A stretch of DNA of 64,000 nt from Saccharicrinis sp050296935 (GCA_050296935.1 JBNKRV010000220.1:25089-89088); one strand, 5' to 3'. Counted from the first letter of the stretch, positions 18,338 through 27,263 are shown. The notes: a model not told the origin generated them from the letters alone. Numbers and translations are program-made.

Positions 18338-18438
18338 ACTTATAAGATATTTTAATTTGAATTCTGATTGCAATATAAACAGAAAATGACTGTTGACTTA
18401 TTTACATCTTTAATGCAAGATGAAAAACCTGAATAATA

Positions 18439-18933
18439 TTAATTGTTATCAGAACTTTCTTCTTCAACATTTTTTGTAACTATATCAGGATTATCATGGT
18501 TATCTATTCTCTTTTTAATTTTAGAATAGCTTTCATAAATTTTCTTTTTTAGAATGGTGGAACTGGTTCCTGCACCGTATGGGAAATAAAATACTTTTAC
18601 TCCAAAATCCTCCAGATAATCATATTTTCCAGTCCAATCATCACCAACTACAAAAATATCCATATGTAGTTTTTTTACAATTTCTTTATGGTCTAAAGAC
18701 CTTTGTGGAATAACAATATCCGGTGCTTTTAATCCTTCAACAATGGCCAGTCTTTCCTCAAAAGGAACAATAGGGGGAGCTTTATAGGAGCTAACCAATT
18801 CATCGGTACTCACGCCAACTATTAAAACATTTCCTAAACCTTTGGCATAATGAATCATTTTTAAATGATTACTATGAAACATGTCAAACGTTCCTGATGT
18901 ATAAACAATAATTTGCTTTTTACCTTTCCCCAT
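18439..18933 (-). CDS. TagD-like cytidylyltransferase
   Basis: A 164-residue nucleotidyltransferase resembling glycerol-3-phosphate cytidylyltransferase. It has YTSGTFDMFH at the N-terminus, VGVSTDEL, a long middle loop, FVVGDDWTGKYDYL (TagD has a matching GDDWEGKFDFL) and the C-terminal GTSSTILKKKI in place of ISTT. The usual HxGH motif reads HSNH here. The last 30 residues are acidic and hydrophilic. It would make a CDP-polyol for the TagB/TagF-like enzyme at 16484-17581, although that gene is convergent. Substrate specificity is unproven; FAD-synthetase-like or other alcohol-phosphate activation is the alternative. Confidence 0.8.
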   Translation of the reverse strand: MGKGKKQIIVYTSGTFDMFHSNHLKMIHYAKGLGNVLIVGVSTDELVSSYKAPPIVPFEERLAIVEGLKAPDIVIPQRSLDHKEIVKKLHMDIFVVGDDWTGKYDYLEDFGVKVFYFPYGAGTSSTILKKKIYESYSKIKKRIDNHDNPDIVTKNVEEESSDNN

Positions 18934-18963
18934 TTTTTTTGATATCTTTTAATAAATAATCCA

Positions 18964-18971
18964 CAAAGGTA
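18964..18971 (-). promoter_or_regulatory. -7 promoter box for the TagD/SDR operon
   Basis: CAAAGGTA on the plus strand reads TACCTTTG on the minus strand, an exact TAnnTTTG. It lies about 30 bases upstream of the ATG at 18933. No -33 TTG at the right distance was seen. Confidence 0.5.
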
Positions 18972-19186
18972 CATTATTTTAAATGAATCAGACATGTGAT
19001 ATAAAAACGTATTTTTAAGAACAACAGTTATACATCAATTAATCACTAGTAAACGATTGTTTATTTAGCTAGGCAAAAATAAAAATGTATGCTTTAAGTA
19101 TTAATCCATAGTCCTAAATAATAATTCTTTAAACTCCTACATTTCAGGTAAGTTAAAATTATCAACTCAAATACAGTTAGTACCAA
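18972..19186. other. Divergent intergenic region
   Basis: About 300 AT-rich bases lie between the TagD-like gene and the U32 peptidase gene, with a promoter box near each end. I see no further gene or strong hairpin in the middle. Confidence 0.4.
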
Positions 19187-19214
19187 TTTGTTAAACTAAA
19201 AATATGTAGTTTTG
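19187..19214 (+). promoter_or_regulatory. Promoter for the U32 peptidase gene
   Basis: TTTG at 19187-19190 and TAGTTTTG at 19207-19214 resemble the -33 and -7 elements. The spacing is 16 bases, slightly short. Transcription would begin near 19221, leaving a leader of about 20 bases. Confidence 0.55.
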
Positions 19215-19240
19215 CAGGCCAAAGGTATATTTAAAATAAA

Positions 19241-20497
19241 ATGAAAAGAGAAGACTTTGAAATAATGGCACCGGTAGGTTCATACGAATCATTAAGTGCA
19301 GCCATACAGGGAGGAGCAAATTCAGTATATTTTGGAATTGAAGGTTTGAATATGCGTTCCAGATCATCTAATAATTTTACTACAGATGATCTTCATGAAA
19401 TAGTTAAAATTGCTAATAAAAATAACGTTAAAACCTATTTAACGGTTAATACTGTCTTATATAATCAGGATTTAAACCTGATGAAAAAGATTATTCTATC
19501 AGCCAAAGAGGCTAATATTTCTGCAATTATTGCTTCTGATGTGGCTGCTATTTCTTTTGCTCGAGAAATAGATGTTGAAGTACATTTAAGTACACAACTA
19601 AACATATCAAATATTGAGGCTTTAAAATTTTACGCCAAATTTGCAGATGTAGTTGTATTAGCACGTGAATTGGATTTAGATCAGGTTGCCCAAATATACA
19701 GGCAAATAGAAGTTGAGCAAATAAAAGGACCAGGTGGCAAACTTATACAGATAGAAATGTTCAGTCATGGAGCATTATGTATGGCGGTATCCGGAAAGTG
19801 TTATTTAAGTTTGCATAACACGCATTCATCCGCAAATAGAGGAGCCTGCCTGCAAACCTGCAGAAGAAGCTATACTGTTACAGATAAAGAAACCGGACAA
19901 GAATTAGAAATTGACAACGAATACATTATGTCTCCAAAAGATTTGAAAACTATTCATTTCTTAAATAAAATGATTGATGCAGGTGTGCGTGTATTTAAAA
20001 TCGAGGGTAGAGCAAGAGGACCTGAATATGTAAATACAGTTATTAAAGCTTATAATGAAGCACTGGATTCAATTATAACAGGTACTTTTAACGAAGAAAA
20101 AATTGCAGAATGGGATCAGGAATTAAGTACTGTTTTTAATAGAGGATTCTGGGATGGATATTATTTGGGACAGAAATTAGGAGAATGGAGTAATAACTAT
20201 GGAAACAGAGCTACAAAACGAAAAATATATATTGGAAAAGGTACTAATTATTTTCCAAAAATAGGTGTAGCCGAATTTCTTATGGAAACCAAAAGTCTGA
20301 AAGTAGGCGATGAAATATTAATTACAGGTCCGACAACAGGGGTCATAAAACTAACAGTTCCAGAATTACGGGTAGATTTAAAACCTGTTGAAGAAACAGT
20401 AAAAGGAGAGAGGTTTTCAATGCCTGTATCAGATAAAATCAGACGATCTGATAAGTTATACAAATTAGTGAATTCACACCCTTCATTAGATCAATAA
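19241..20497 (+). CDS. U32-family peptidase-like protein (TrhP/RlhA group)
   Basis: A 418-residue protein of the U32 family, whose E. coli members TrhP and RlhA take part in tRNA and rRNA hydroxylation. The N-terminal barrel starts IMAPVGSYESLSAAIQGGAN with VYFGIEGLNMR. The signature region FSHGALCMAVSGKCYLS is followed by ANRGACLQTCRRSY, whose Cys residues can bind a metal or Fe-S cluster. The C-terminal part (about 330-400) is a small beta domain. Length is close to TrhP (about 450) and short of RlhA. A DUF2797 gene follows after 21 bases, probably in the same transcript. Confidence 0.9.
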   Translation: MKREDFEIMAPVGSYESLSAAIQGGANSVYFGIEGLNMRSRSSNNFTTDDLHEIVKIANKNNVKTYLTVNTVLYNQDLNLMKKIILSAKEANISAIIASDVAAISFAREIDVEVHLSTQLNISNIEALKFYAKFADVVVLARELDLDQVAQIYRQIEVEQIKGPGGKLIQIEMFSHGALCMAVSGKCYLSLHNTHSSANRGACLQTCRRSYTVTDKETGQELEIDNEYIMSPKDLKTIHFLNKMIDAGVRVFKIEGRARGPEYVNTVIKAYNEALDSIITGTFNEEKIAEWDQELSTVFNRGFWDGYYLGQKLGEWSNNYGNRATKRKIYIGKGTNYFPKIGVAEFLMETKSLKVGDEILITGPTTGVIKLTVPELRVDLKPVEETVKGERFSMPVSDKIRRSDKLYKLVNSHPSLDQ

Positions 20498-20518
20498 AAA
20501 AACAAACAGAGCAGTTAT

Positions 20519-21313
20519 ATGACAATTTCAGGAAATATAGAAAAAATGAAGACTTCTTTAGACAAGGAAGTTATTTATCATTTACCAATTGGCGATGATT
20601 TAATCTTGCTAAATGATTTTATTGGTAAAACAATAGAACTAGAATTTCTGAATCAAATAAATTGTGTTTGCTGTGGAAAAAAAACAAATAAATCCTTTAA
20701 TCAGGGTTTTTGCTACCAATGCTTCTTAAATGCTCCAGAATCCAGTGAATGCATCCTTCAACCCGATAAATGCCAGGCTCATTTAGGTATTTCAAGAGAT
20801 ATGGAATGGTCTAAAAATCATTGCTTAACACCTCATATAGTATATTTGGCAAATTCATCAAAAATAAAAGTTGGTATAACCAGAAAAACACAAATTCCTA
20901 CCAGATGGATTGATCAAGGTGCTTCTAGTGCTATCATTATTGCACAAACACCAAACAGACATATTGCCGGAATCATTGAAAAATATTTAATGCAATTTTA
21001 TAGTGATAAAACAAGTTGGCAATCAATGCTAAAAGGAATAACTCAGAAATCTGATTTAGCAGAAGAAAAAAATAAAATATTAGATCTCATTCCTACTGAA
21101 CTTAAACAGTACTTTATATCTGATAGTGAAATCACAAATATCAATTTTCCGGTTCTTCAGTTTCCAGAAAAAGTTAAAAGTTTAACCTTTGATAAAACAA
21201 ATAAAATTAAAGGTACTTTAAAGGGTATAAAAGGTCAGTACTTAATATTTGATTCCAACGAGGTATTAAACATCAGAAAACATCGCGGATACCTTATAAA
21301 AATGAATATATAG
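20519..21313 (+). CDS. DUF2797 protein
   Basis: A 264-residue protein of the uncharacterised DUF2797 family. The N-terminal third has a Cys-rich zinc-site-like region (CVCCGKKT, CYQCF, then two further Cys in the next 20 residues). The middle holds the family core KVGITRKTQIPTRWIDQGAS, which reads like a GIY-YIG-type fold, and HIAGIIEKYL. It follows the U32 gene by 21 bases. A role in nucleic-acid or RNA modification would fit the neighbour, but this is a guess. Confidence 0.8.
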   Translation: MTISGNIEKMKTSLDKEVIYHLPIGDDLILLNDFIGKTIELEFLNQINCVCCGKKTNKSFNQGFCYQCFLNAPESSECILQPDKCQAHLGISRDMEWSKNHCLTPHIVYLANSSKIKVGITRKTQIPTRWIDQGASSAIIIAQTPNRHIAGIIEKYLMQFYSDKTSWQSMLKGITQKSDLAEEKNKILDLIPTELKQYFISDSEITNINFPVLQFPEKVKSLTFDKTNKIKGTLKGIKGQYLIFDSNEVLNIRKHRGYLIKMNI

Positions 21314-21326
21314 CTATTCAAACAAC

Positions 21327-22127
21327 TTAATCATTAAAATCCGGTAAAGTATCTCCAATTTTATTGCGCGATACCTTTCCGGCATTTATTGTAAAACCAA
21401 TACTAATATTACTTACTTCGTAGGTAGCTATTTCACTTATATTAAATTGTTCTAACTTAAAATATTCATTCAAGAAAAAATTAATTTTTGAGTGCTTTGA
21501 ATTGCATACATTATTGAGTGTATAAAACCCTTTCCATTCTCTTATAAGATAATCTTTCACCTCAGAATTATTATTTAAATCACCAATCAATATAACAGGG
21601 GAACCTCCTGTAAGCTTATTTATATGATTTAATGTTTCTATGCTAATCAGGTGAGCTTGATAACTATCTAATTCTGATTGTACCTTTAATTTAAAGATGT
21701 AAAAAATATATCCGGAATTAAGATCTTTAAATTTGACCCAATCAATAAAGTTTTTCCCAATTTCTAAAGAATCATTTTGGAGAGTATATACAGAAGATGT
21801 TAGTAGATTAAATGAATTTGATTTATATATCAGGGAGGAGAAAGTGATTATTGATAATTCATTTATACTATCCGCTAATTCCCTAACATTATATCCATTT
21901 TTTAAAAAATAGTTTTTGCTGCTTTTTGATAATTGAGTAGATTGAAAACTAATGACATGTGGGCTGAATTTTTCCATTACAGATTCAAATGAATCTATGT
22001 TAGAAGAGAGTATTTCATTACTATTATTACTTATTCCTCCTAAAACAGCAATAGACAATTTATTTCTGTTATTATTACAGGCCATTAAAGAAATAAATAA
22101 TACCAAATATATAATTACACACTTCAT
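21327..22127 (-). CDS. Lipoprotein with degenerate endonuclease/exonuclease/phosphatase fold
   Basis: A 266-residue protein with a lipobox at residues 13-17 (SLMAC), so it is probably anchored in a membrane. The rest follows the EEP fold: VISFQST where active enzymes have a QE pair, SLIYKSNSF, then VILIGDLNNNSE for the GDxN motif. The His of the NTHLD-like block, the Glu after Gln and the final DH pair are absent, so catalytic activity is doubtful. It is more likely a binding protein or pseudo-enzyme. A short gap separates it from the convergent DUF2797 gene. Confidence 0.55.
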   Translation of the reverse strand: MKCVIIYLVLFISLMACNNNRNKLSIAVLGGISNNSNEILSSNIDSFESVMEKFSPHVISFQSTQLSKSSKNYFLKNGYNVRELADSINELSIITFSSLIYKSNSFNLLTSSVYTLQNDSLEIGKNFIDWVKFKDLNSGYIFYIFKLKVQSELDSYQAHLISIETLNHINKLTGGSPVILIGDLNNNSEVKDYLIREWKGFYTLNNVCNSKHSKINFFLNEYFKLEQFNISEIATYEVSNISIGFTINAGKVSRNKIGDTLPDFND

Positions 22128-22174
22128 TAAAATATATGTTTATACCTGAGTTCTTATAAATTCAAGAATTCATA

Positions 22175-22202
22175 TTTTTAGGTATAATATATGACCTAAA
22201 AA
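22175..22202. other. Perfect 9-bp inverted repeat
   Basis: TTTTTAGGT and ACCTAAAAA flank a 10-base AT loop. It sits between the CDF transporter gene and the lipoprotein gene, both on the minus strand. It may be a weak terminator or a regulator site upstream of the lipoprotein gene; the sequence does not decide. Confidence 0.35.
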
Positions 22203-22325
22203 CAATAAACATCATCTAATTTACACGTGATAACTATTTTAATTGACAATTATAGCTTAAAATAATGCTAATAATCTATTTGATATAAAGTTAAATTATT
22301 CAAATTTAAATTTAAGGATATATAT

Positions 22326-23186
22326 TTAATCATCTGAATCTATATGAATTGTCACATTGATATTATGAATATCACTTACAGCACGTTCATATTTTGTGGC
22401 CATATTATGAGCCTCAGTCAAACTCATCATCCCTGGTAAAGTAATATGAAAAGTCAATTCAGAATGATTGCCGTAGTGATGAATCAAGAAATGATGTGGA
22501 TCCAGATCCTTATTAAATATATCATAGCTAATATCATGAATACTTTGTCTTAATTCATCACTAATTTTTTCACCTAAAAAGATAGAAAGTGATTCTTTTA
22601 AAATAGAATATGTGGTATAAAATATTAATAGTGAAACAATTAAACCAAGAACTCCATCAACCCACCAAAAATATTTTCCAACAAAAATACCTATTAGGAT
22701 TATAATACTAGACAAGGCATCACTTCTATGATGCCAGCCATCAGCATCTAAAGATTTTGATTTAGTTATTTTGCCATAATAAATAGAATACCTGGCCATT
22801 ATTTCCTTAACAACAATAGAAATAACAGTCACTACAATGGCTGAAGTTCCATATTCAACTGATTCATGTAATTTTAATTTCAATATAGACTCGTAAGTAA
22901 AATTAGCTCCCACTAAAGCCAGTAATATGCCAATAAAAATAGTAGCTATTAATTCGGCACGACCATGACCAAAAGGATGCTCATCATCAGCTGGCTTTAA
23001 TGAAACTTTAAGTCCAATTAAAACTGCTAATGAAGATATTGAGTCTGTTAAGGTATGCCAGGCATCAGCAATTAAAGCAACTGAGTGAAATAAAACTCCT
23101 ACCCAAAACTTAATTATAAACAGGGCAATATTTAAAATAATAGAAATCCAGGATACAATTAAACCAATCTTAAATTTATTTTGCAT
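22326..23186 (-). CDS. Cation diffusion facilitator (CDF) transporter
   Basis: A divalent-metal efflux protein with about six TM helices and a cytoplasmic C-terminal domain. The start at 23186 (MQNKFKIGLIVSW) is chosen because the longer reading overlaps the rhodanese gene. Metal-site motifs are ADAWHTLTDS in TM2 and LDADGWHHRSDALSS in TM5. The HPFGHGR loop is typical. The C-terminal domain has His residues (HHFLIHHYGNHSELTF). It transports Zn, Fe or Mn against protons. It is 13 bases downstream of the rhodanese gene and probably in one transcript with it. Confidence 0.92.
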   Translation of the reverse strand: MQNKFKIGLIVSWISIILNIALFIIKFWVGVLFHSVALIADAWHTLTDSISSLAVLIGLKVSLKPADDEHPFGHGRAELIATIFIGILLALVGANFTYESILKLKLHESVEYGTSAIVVTVISIVVKEIMARYSIYYGKITKSKSLDADGWHHRSDALSSIIILIGIFVGKYFWWVDGVLGLIVSLLIFYTTYSILKESLSIFLGEKISDELRQSIHDISYDIFNKDLDPHHFLIHHYGNHSELTFHITLPGMMSLTEAHNMATKYERAVSDIHNINVTIHIDSDD

Positions 23187-23199
23187 GCAATAATCAATT

Positions 23200-23622
23200 T
23201 TACTTGTCAATTTTAGACTTATCAACAGGGAAACCTTGCTTTTCCCAATTAGTTATTCCTCCTTTTAATAAGTATACATTCGTATATCCGATTGAATTTA
23301 ACCATTTAGCACATTGGATTGTTCGTTTTCCAATTTCGCAATAAACAAATATTGTATCATTTTTATCTAAGCCTTGCAAATAAATTTGAAATTTTTCTTT
23401 AGTATCGGCTAAAACAGAATTTTTAATTCTCTTTTGTTTAAATTTTTTTTCAACTCTAATATCAAACACGTGAGCTGATTCAACAGTATTTAATTTAGAA
23501 TTAAATTCACCTGGTTCAATAGTATACTCACTCTTACTTTGAGAATAACCATTAAACCATGGGAAAATCAATAAACTCACAAATAAAAATAATCTTACAT
23601 GTATTGGAAAATATATAAACAT
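23200..23622 (-). CDS. Secreted rhodanese-like protein
   Basis: A 140-residue protein with an N-terminal hydrophobic signal segment (about 8-27, ending GYSQ) and one rhodanese domain. The active-site loop is YCEIGKR (Cys followed by a CxxGxR pattern), and the C-terminal part reads NVYLLKGGITNWEKQGFPV. It would act in the periplasm in sulfur transfer or redox. It lies upstream of the CDF transporter gene on the same strand. Confidence 0.85.
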   Translation of the reverse strand: MFIYFPIHVRLFLFVSLLIFPWFNGYSQSKSEYTIEPGEFNSKLNTVESAHVFDIRVEKKFKQKRIKNSVLADTKEKFQIYLQGLDKNDTIFVYCEIGKRTIQCAKWLNSIGYTNVYLLKGGITNWEKQGFPVDKSKIDK

Positions 23623-23679
23623 TTATTAATTATTAATGGTGCTGTTTTAAATTATGATGCTTTAAACATGAAGATATAA

Positions 23680-24810
23680 CTATACAACAAAAAAATCGGA
23701 TATTATTTTATCAGTTAAAAACTTCTTATTATTAGTAACTTGCAGATAATTATTACTTATGGTCAAATTACCAATACTTATATTTTTTTCCATTACCTGT
23801 GAAAAATAATTATTCAATTCTGATGTAAAGTTTAATTTCATATTATTAACACTAACACCTTTTTTCGTTCTCAACCCTAACATAATTGATTCATTATACC
23901 TATCTTTTTCACTCAAGGTTTCATATTCGTAATATATATCACGAGTACTAATCTTACTCAAATAATCATTCAAATTTGATACATTCCATTTTCTGATTGA
24001 ATTATGAAATGAATGTGCAGAAGGACCCAGACCAAAGTAACTTTTACCATTCCAATAATTTGAATTATGCATAGATTCATAACCTGTGAGACAAAAATTA
24101 GAAATCTCATAATCAATGTATCCGTTATCTGTTAATTGGCTTATTAAAACTAAATACTGATCCAGACTATCTTTGTCATCAATTTCAACTATTTCACCTC
24201 TTTTCAGCCTTTTATAAAATGGAGTTTCCGGCTCAAAAGTTAAATGATATGCTGAAATATGTTGAACATTCATTTGAAGTGCTGTTTGTACTGATTTACT
24301 CCACGTATCTAAATCCATATTAGGAATACCATAAATTAAATCCACACTTATATTATCAAATCCTACACTTTGGGCTATTTGAATAGCATTTTGAGCTTGT
24401 TTTGCGTTATGCCGTCTATTCATAAAGGCCAGAATTCTATTCTCAAAACTTTGTATACCTACACTTAATCTATTCACACCTAAATTCTTCAACCCTGATA
24501 AATATTCAAAATTCATATCATCAGGATTTGCTTCTACTGTAATCTCCTGTAACTTTTCAAAATCAATTATTTCACGTAATTTTTCAAAAATCTTACTAAA
24601 ATCTGAAATGCTCAATAAACTGGGTGTACCTCCGCCAAAATACAACGTTTTTATTTCCGTATTATTCATTTCACCAGATCTAATGCTTATTTCACTAATT
24701 AAAGCATTAATAAAACCATCCTTATTAGATAATCTGGTGATACTATAAAAATCGCAATACCCGCATTTTTGTGAACAAAATGGTATATGTATATAAATCC
24801 CTGCCATCAA
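23680..24810 (-). CDS. hemW: HemW-type radical SAM protein
   Basis: A 376-residue protein of the HemW (formerly coproporphyrinogen oxidase-like) group, which binds haem and S-adenosylmethionine and is thought to insert haem. It begins AGIYIHIPFCSQKCGYCDF, with the CxxxCxxC cluster motif, then LYFGGGTPSLL, EANPDDM and GVNRLSVGIQS. The conserved HLTFEPETPFYKR block and EISNF block follow. Length matches the family. The first two codons are ATG ATG and the second may be the start. Its divergent neighbour is a VanZ-like gene; a parS-like palindrome lies in between. Confidence 0.9.
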   Translation of the reverse strand: MMAGIYIHIPFCSQKCGYCDFYSITRLSNKDGFINALISEISIRSGEMNNTEIKTLYFGGGTPSLLSISDFSKIFEKLREIIDFEKLQEITVEANPDDMNFEYLSGLKNLGVNRLSVGIQSFENRILAFMNRRHNAKQAQNAIQIAQSVGFDNISVDLIYGIPNMDLDTWSKSVQTALQMNVQHISAYHLTFEPETPFYKRLKRGEIVEIDDKDSLDQYLVLISQLTDNGYIDYEISNFCLTGYESMHNSNYWNGKSYFGLGPSAHSFHNSIRKWNVSNLNDYLSKISTRDIYYEYETLSEKDRYNESIMLGLRTKKGVSVNNMKLNFTSELNNYFSQVMEKNISIGNLTISNNYLQVTNNKKFLTDKIISDFFVV

Positions 24811-24840
24811 TTATAATTGTTAATTATCATTTCACCTGAA

Positions 24841-24856
24841 CGTTTCACGTGAAACA
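24841..24856. promoter_or_regulatory. parS-like site (ParB-binding palindrome)
   Basis: CGTTTCACGTGAAACA matches the consensus TGTTTCACGTGAAACA at 15 of 16 positions; the core 24842-24855 is a perfect 14-base palindrome. It lies in the divergent gap between hemW and the VanZ-like gene. It is likely a ParB site in an origin-proximal region. Confidence 0.78.
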
Positions 24857-24886
24857 TTTGTTTTGAAATAAAAAATGGTATTTTTG
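24857..24886 (+). promoter_or_regulatory. Promoter for the VanZ-like gene
   Basis: TTTG at 24857-24860 and TATTTTTG at 24879-24886 are 18 bases apart, fitting a Bacteroidota -33/-7 pair. The -33 element abuts the parS-like site, so ParB could affect this promoter. Confidence 0.65.
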
Positions 24887-24946
24887 CCAAGGTTATTTAT
24901 CGCATTCATTTATAGAATAAACAACACAAGTCATAACTAATTAAAT

Positions 24947-25354
24947 ATGAACACTTTAAAATCATACTGGCGAACCATTTTATTAATTTTCTTCATACTT
25001 TTTTTAAGTTTGATGAATGTAAATAAAATGCTTCCTAATGAAATTCATTTATTTCGTCATTTTGATAAGTTTGTTCATTTTACCATGTATTTTTCGTTAA
25101 GCTTCGTCTTTTTTATTGAAAACTACATCTATAAGAACTTCATTAGAAAATTTTGGATCATAACAAATACCATCACCTTTGGCATATTTATAGAGTTTTT
25201 ACAGTATTTAATTACCAATTACAGAACCGGAAACGTATATGATGCTATATTTAACACTCTTGGTGTAATTAGTGGAAGTATATTATTTACCCTTGTAAAA
25301 GATTATCCTATTATTTATAAAATCATGTTATTTAAAAATAACTATAAAAGATAA
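24947..25354 (+). CDS. VanZ-family membrane protein
   Basis: A 135-residue protein with about four TM helices. HFDKFVHFTMYFSLSFVFF and IEFLQYLITNYRTGNVYDAIFN are the typical VanZ-like landmarks. The family is named after an enterococcal teicoplanin-resistance protein, but most members have unknown roles. Its end overlaps the convergent Rrf2 gene by 13 bases. Confidence 0.8.
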   Translation: MNTLKSYWRTILLIFFILFLSLMNVNKMLPNEIHLFRHFDKFVHFTMYFSLSFVFFIENYIYKNFIRKFWIITNTITFGIFIEFLQYLITNYRTGNVYDAIFNTLGVISGSILFTLVKDYPIIYKIMLFKNNYKR

Positions 25355-25785
25355 TAGTCCTCTTTTTTCTCAATTCTTTCAATGATATCACCAATAGTCT
25401 CAGTTTGATACATATTGAGCATCTCTTTTCTTAAATCACAAAATTTTTCATGAACCGGACATGGCCTTTCATTTTCATGTGCTGATTTACAGGTATTCAT
25501 ACCTATTAAACACATTTCAAAAGCATCCATTCCATCTATAATTTTAACAATATCTATCAAATTGATCTTACTTGCTTCAACAGCTAAAGAAAAACCACCA
25601 TGAGGTCCTTTTGTAGATAATAATAACTTTTGTTTTGCTAAAGTTTGAAGAATTTTTCCCAAAAAAGGAGTCGGAATATTTAGTTTCTCAGAGATCTTTT
25701 TAATTCCAATTTTTTTACCTTCTTCTTCATTTAAAGCCAGATAAATCACTGACCTTACAGCGTACTTACAAGTATTAGATAGCAT
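25342..25785 (-). CDS. Rrf2-family transcriptional regulator
   Basis: A 147-residue winged-helix regulator. It starts MLSNTCKYAVRSVIYLAL, with recognition block IPTPFLGKILQTLAKQKLL and wing STKGPHGGFSLA. Cysteines in CLIGMNTC and in RPCPVHEKFC lie at positions that in IscR-like proteins ligate an Fe-S cluster, so it may sense iron-sulfur or redox status. A -7-like TATTTTAG lies upstream on the minus strand. The adjacent LutB gene with its Fe-S motifs could be a target, which is a guess. Confidence 0.88.
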   Translation of the reverse strand: MLSNTCKYAVRSVIYLALNEEEGKKIGIKKISEKLNIPTPFLGKILQTLAKQKLLLSTKGPHGGFSLAVEASKINLIDIVKIIDGMDAFEMCLIGMNTCKSAHENERPCPVHEKFCDLRKEMLNMYQTETIGDIIERIEKKEDYYLL

Positions 25786-25871
25786 AATTTAAGATTTATG
25801 GATGCTAAAATACACAATAATGTATAAAGTTAAAAATCAGACATTAATATAATAATTAATACCCAACATTA

Positions 25872-27260
25872 TTACATATTTCTTTTCTTTTTCCACTGTT
25901 TACTAAATGAATTATTCGGAATATCGGATAATTTTCGCTTACTGCCTACAATAAAATGCTCAGCGATCCCTTTTCCAAAATTTTTAACTACCCCTGGAAT
26001 AAAATCTAAATTATATCTTGAAGACAAAACAAAAGATGAAATTTCAGTTGATAATTTTTCAATTTTCCCAGGGAAACCCAGATCTACGGAATCACGTCTA
26101 TTGTATAAAAGTAATTTAGGTAGTGGAATTTTTACAGGACACACCTCTTCACATCTTCCACATAAGGAACATGCAAAACTTAAATGTTTGTATTCTCCGA
26201 ATTTTTTAAAATGGGGTGTAATAACACTACCAATTGGACCGCTATAGGTAGAATCGTAGGTATATCCTCCAATATTTTTATATATGGGACAAGCATTTAA
26301 ACAAGCTCCACAACGAATACATGCCAATGATTCTGATTGAATAGGTTGAGCTAATAAATTCGTTCTTCCATTATCAAGCAGGATAATAAACATTTTTTCA
26401 GGTCCGTCAACTTCGTTATTCTTTTTCGGTCCTAAATAAACTGAATTATAAACTGTCATTTGCTGACCTGTACCATGAGCTGACAATAAAGGCCAAAATA
26501 ATCCAAGATCTTTAAAAGATGGAATTAATTTTTCAATACCGGCTATTGCAATATGAACTTTAGGAAAAGAAGCAGACATAATGGCATTACCTTCATTTTC
26601 TGTAACAGCAATGGCACCTTTGTCTGCAATTAAAAAATTAGCTCCGGTAACACCAACTTCAGCATCCTGAAAATTTTCACGTAGATTTTCGCGAACAAAA
26701 TTTGTTAAATACTCAGGTGAACTATTTTGCGGTGTGTTAAATTTTTCATGAAACAGTTCTGCAATATCTTCCTTTGACTTATGCATAGCAGGAGTAACAA
26801 TATGATATGGCTTTTCTCCTGCAACCTGCACAATATATTCACCTAAATCAGTTTCAACAGACTTTATCCCAACAGTTTCTACTGCATGGTTAAATTCTAT
26901 TTCTTCGGTTGTCATTGATTTACTTTTAACAACCATTTTTGTATTATTCTCCTGCAGTATATTAATTATGCAGTCTATGGCTTCTTTGTCGTTTTGTGCC
27001 CATAAAACCTCAATACCATTTGCCTTAGCATTTTTTTCAAATTCTATGGCATAATCATATAGATTGGCAATAATATCACGTTTCTTTTTAGCGGCACGTA
27101 ATCTGGCTAATTCAATATCCTGATATCTTTTTTCACCCTTTTGAACAGCTGAATCATATCTTGATATATTAAATTTAATTTTATTACGATGATTTAAATC
27201 AAACGCAATATCTTCAGATTTATGTATAAATTTTTTAGAAGCTTGACTCACAATATTCAA
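25872..27260 (-). CDS. lutB: LutB-type lactate utilisation iron-sulfur protein
   Basis: A 462-residue LUD/Fe-S protein. The N-terminal LUD domain (about 70-300) includes TGANFLIADKGAIAVTENEGNA. The C-terminal part holds two CxxCxxCxxxCP clusters (CIRCGACLNACP near 315 and CSLCGRCEEVCP near 365). In Bacillus LutB acts with LutA and LutC in oxidation of L-lactate; no lutA or lutC is visible here. It follows rpiB by 3 bases and shares its promoter. Its electron partner must be elsewhere. Confidence 0.88.
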   Translation of the reverse strand: MNIVSQASKKFIHKSEDIAFDLNHRNKIKFNISRYDSAVQKGEKRYQDIELARLRAAKKKRDIIANLYDYAIEFEKNAKANGIEVLWAQNDKEAIDCIINILQENNTKMVVKSKSMTTEEIEFNHAVETVGIKSVETDLGEYIVQVAGEKPYHIVTPAMHKSKEDIAELFHEKFNTPQNSSPEYLTNFVRENLRENFQDAEVGVTGANFLIADKGAIAVTENEGNAIMSASFPKVHIAIAGIEKLIPSFKDLGLFWPLLSAHGTGQQMTVYNSVYLGPKKNNEVDGPEKMFIILLDNGRTNLLAQPIQSESLACIRCGACLNACPIYKNIGGYTYDSTYSGPIGSVITPHFKKFGEYKHLSFACSLCGRCEEVCPVKIPLPKLLLYNRRDSVDLGFPGKIEKLSTEISSFVLSSRYNLDFIPGVVKNFGKGIAEHFIVGSKRKLSDIPNNSFSKQWKKKRNM

Positions 27261-27263
27261 ATA

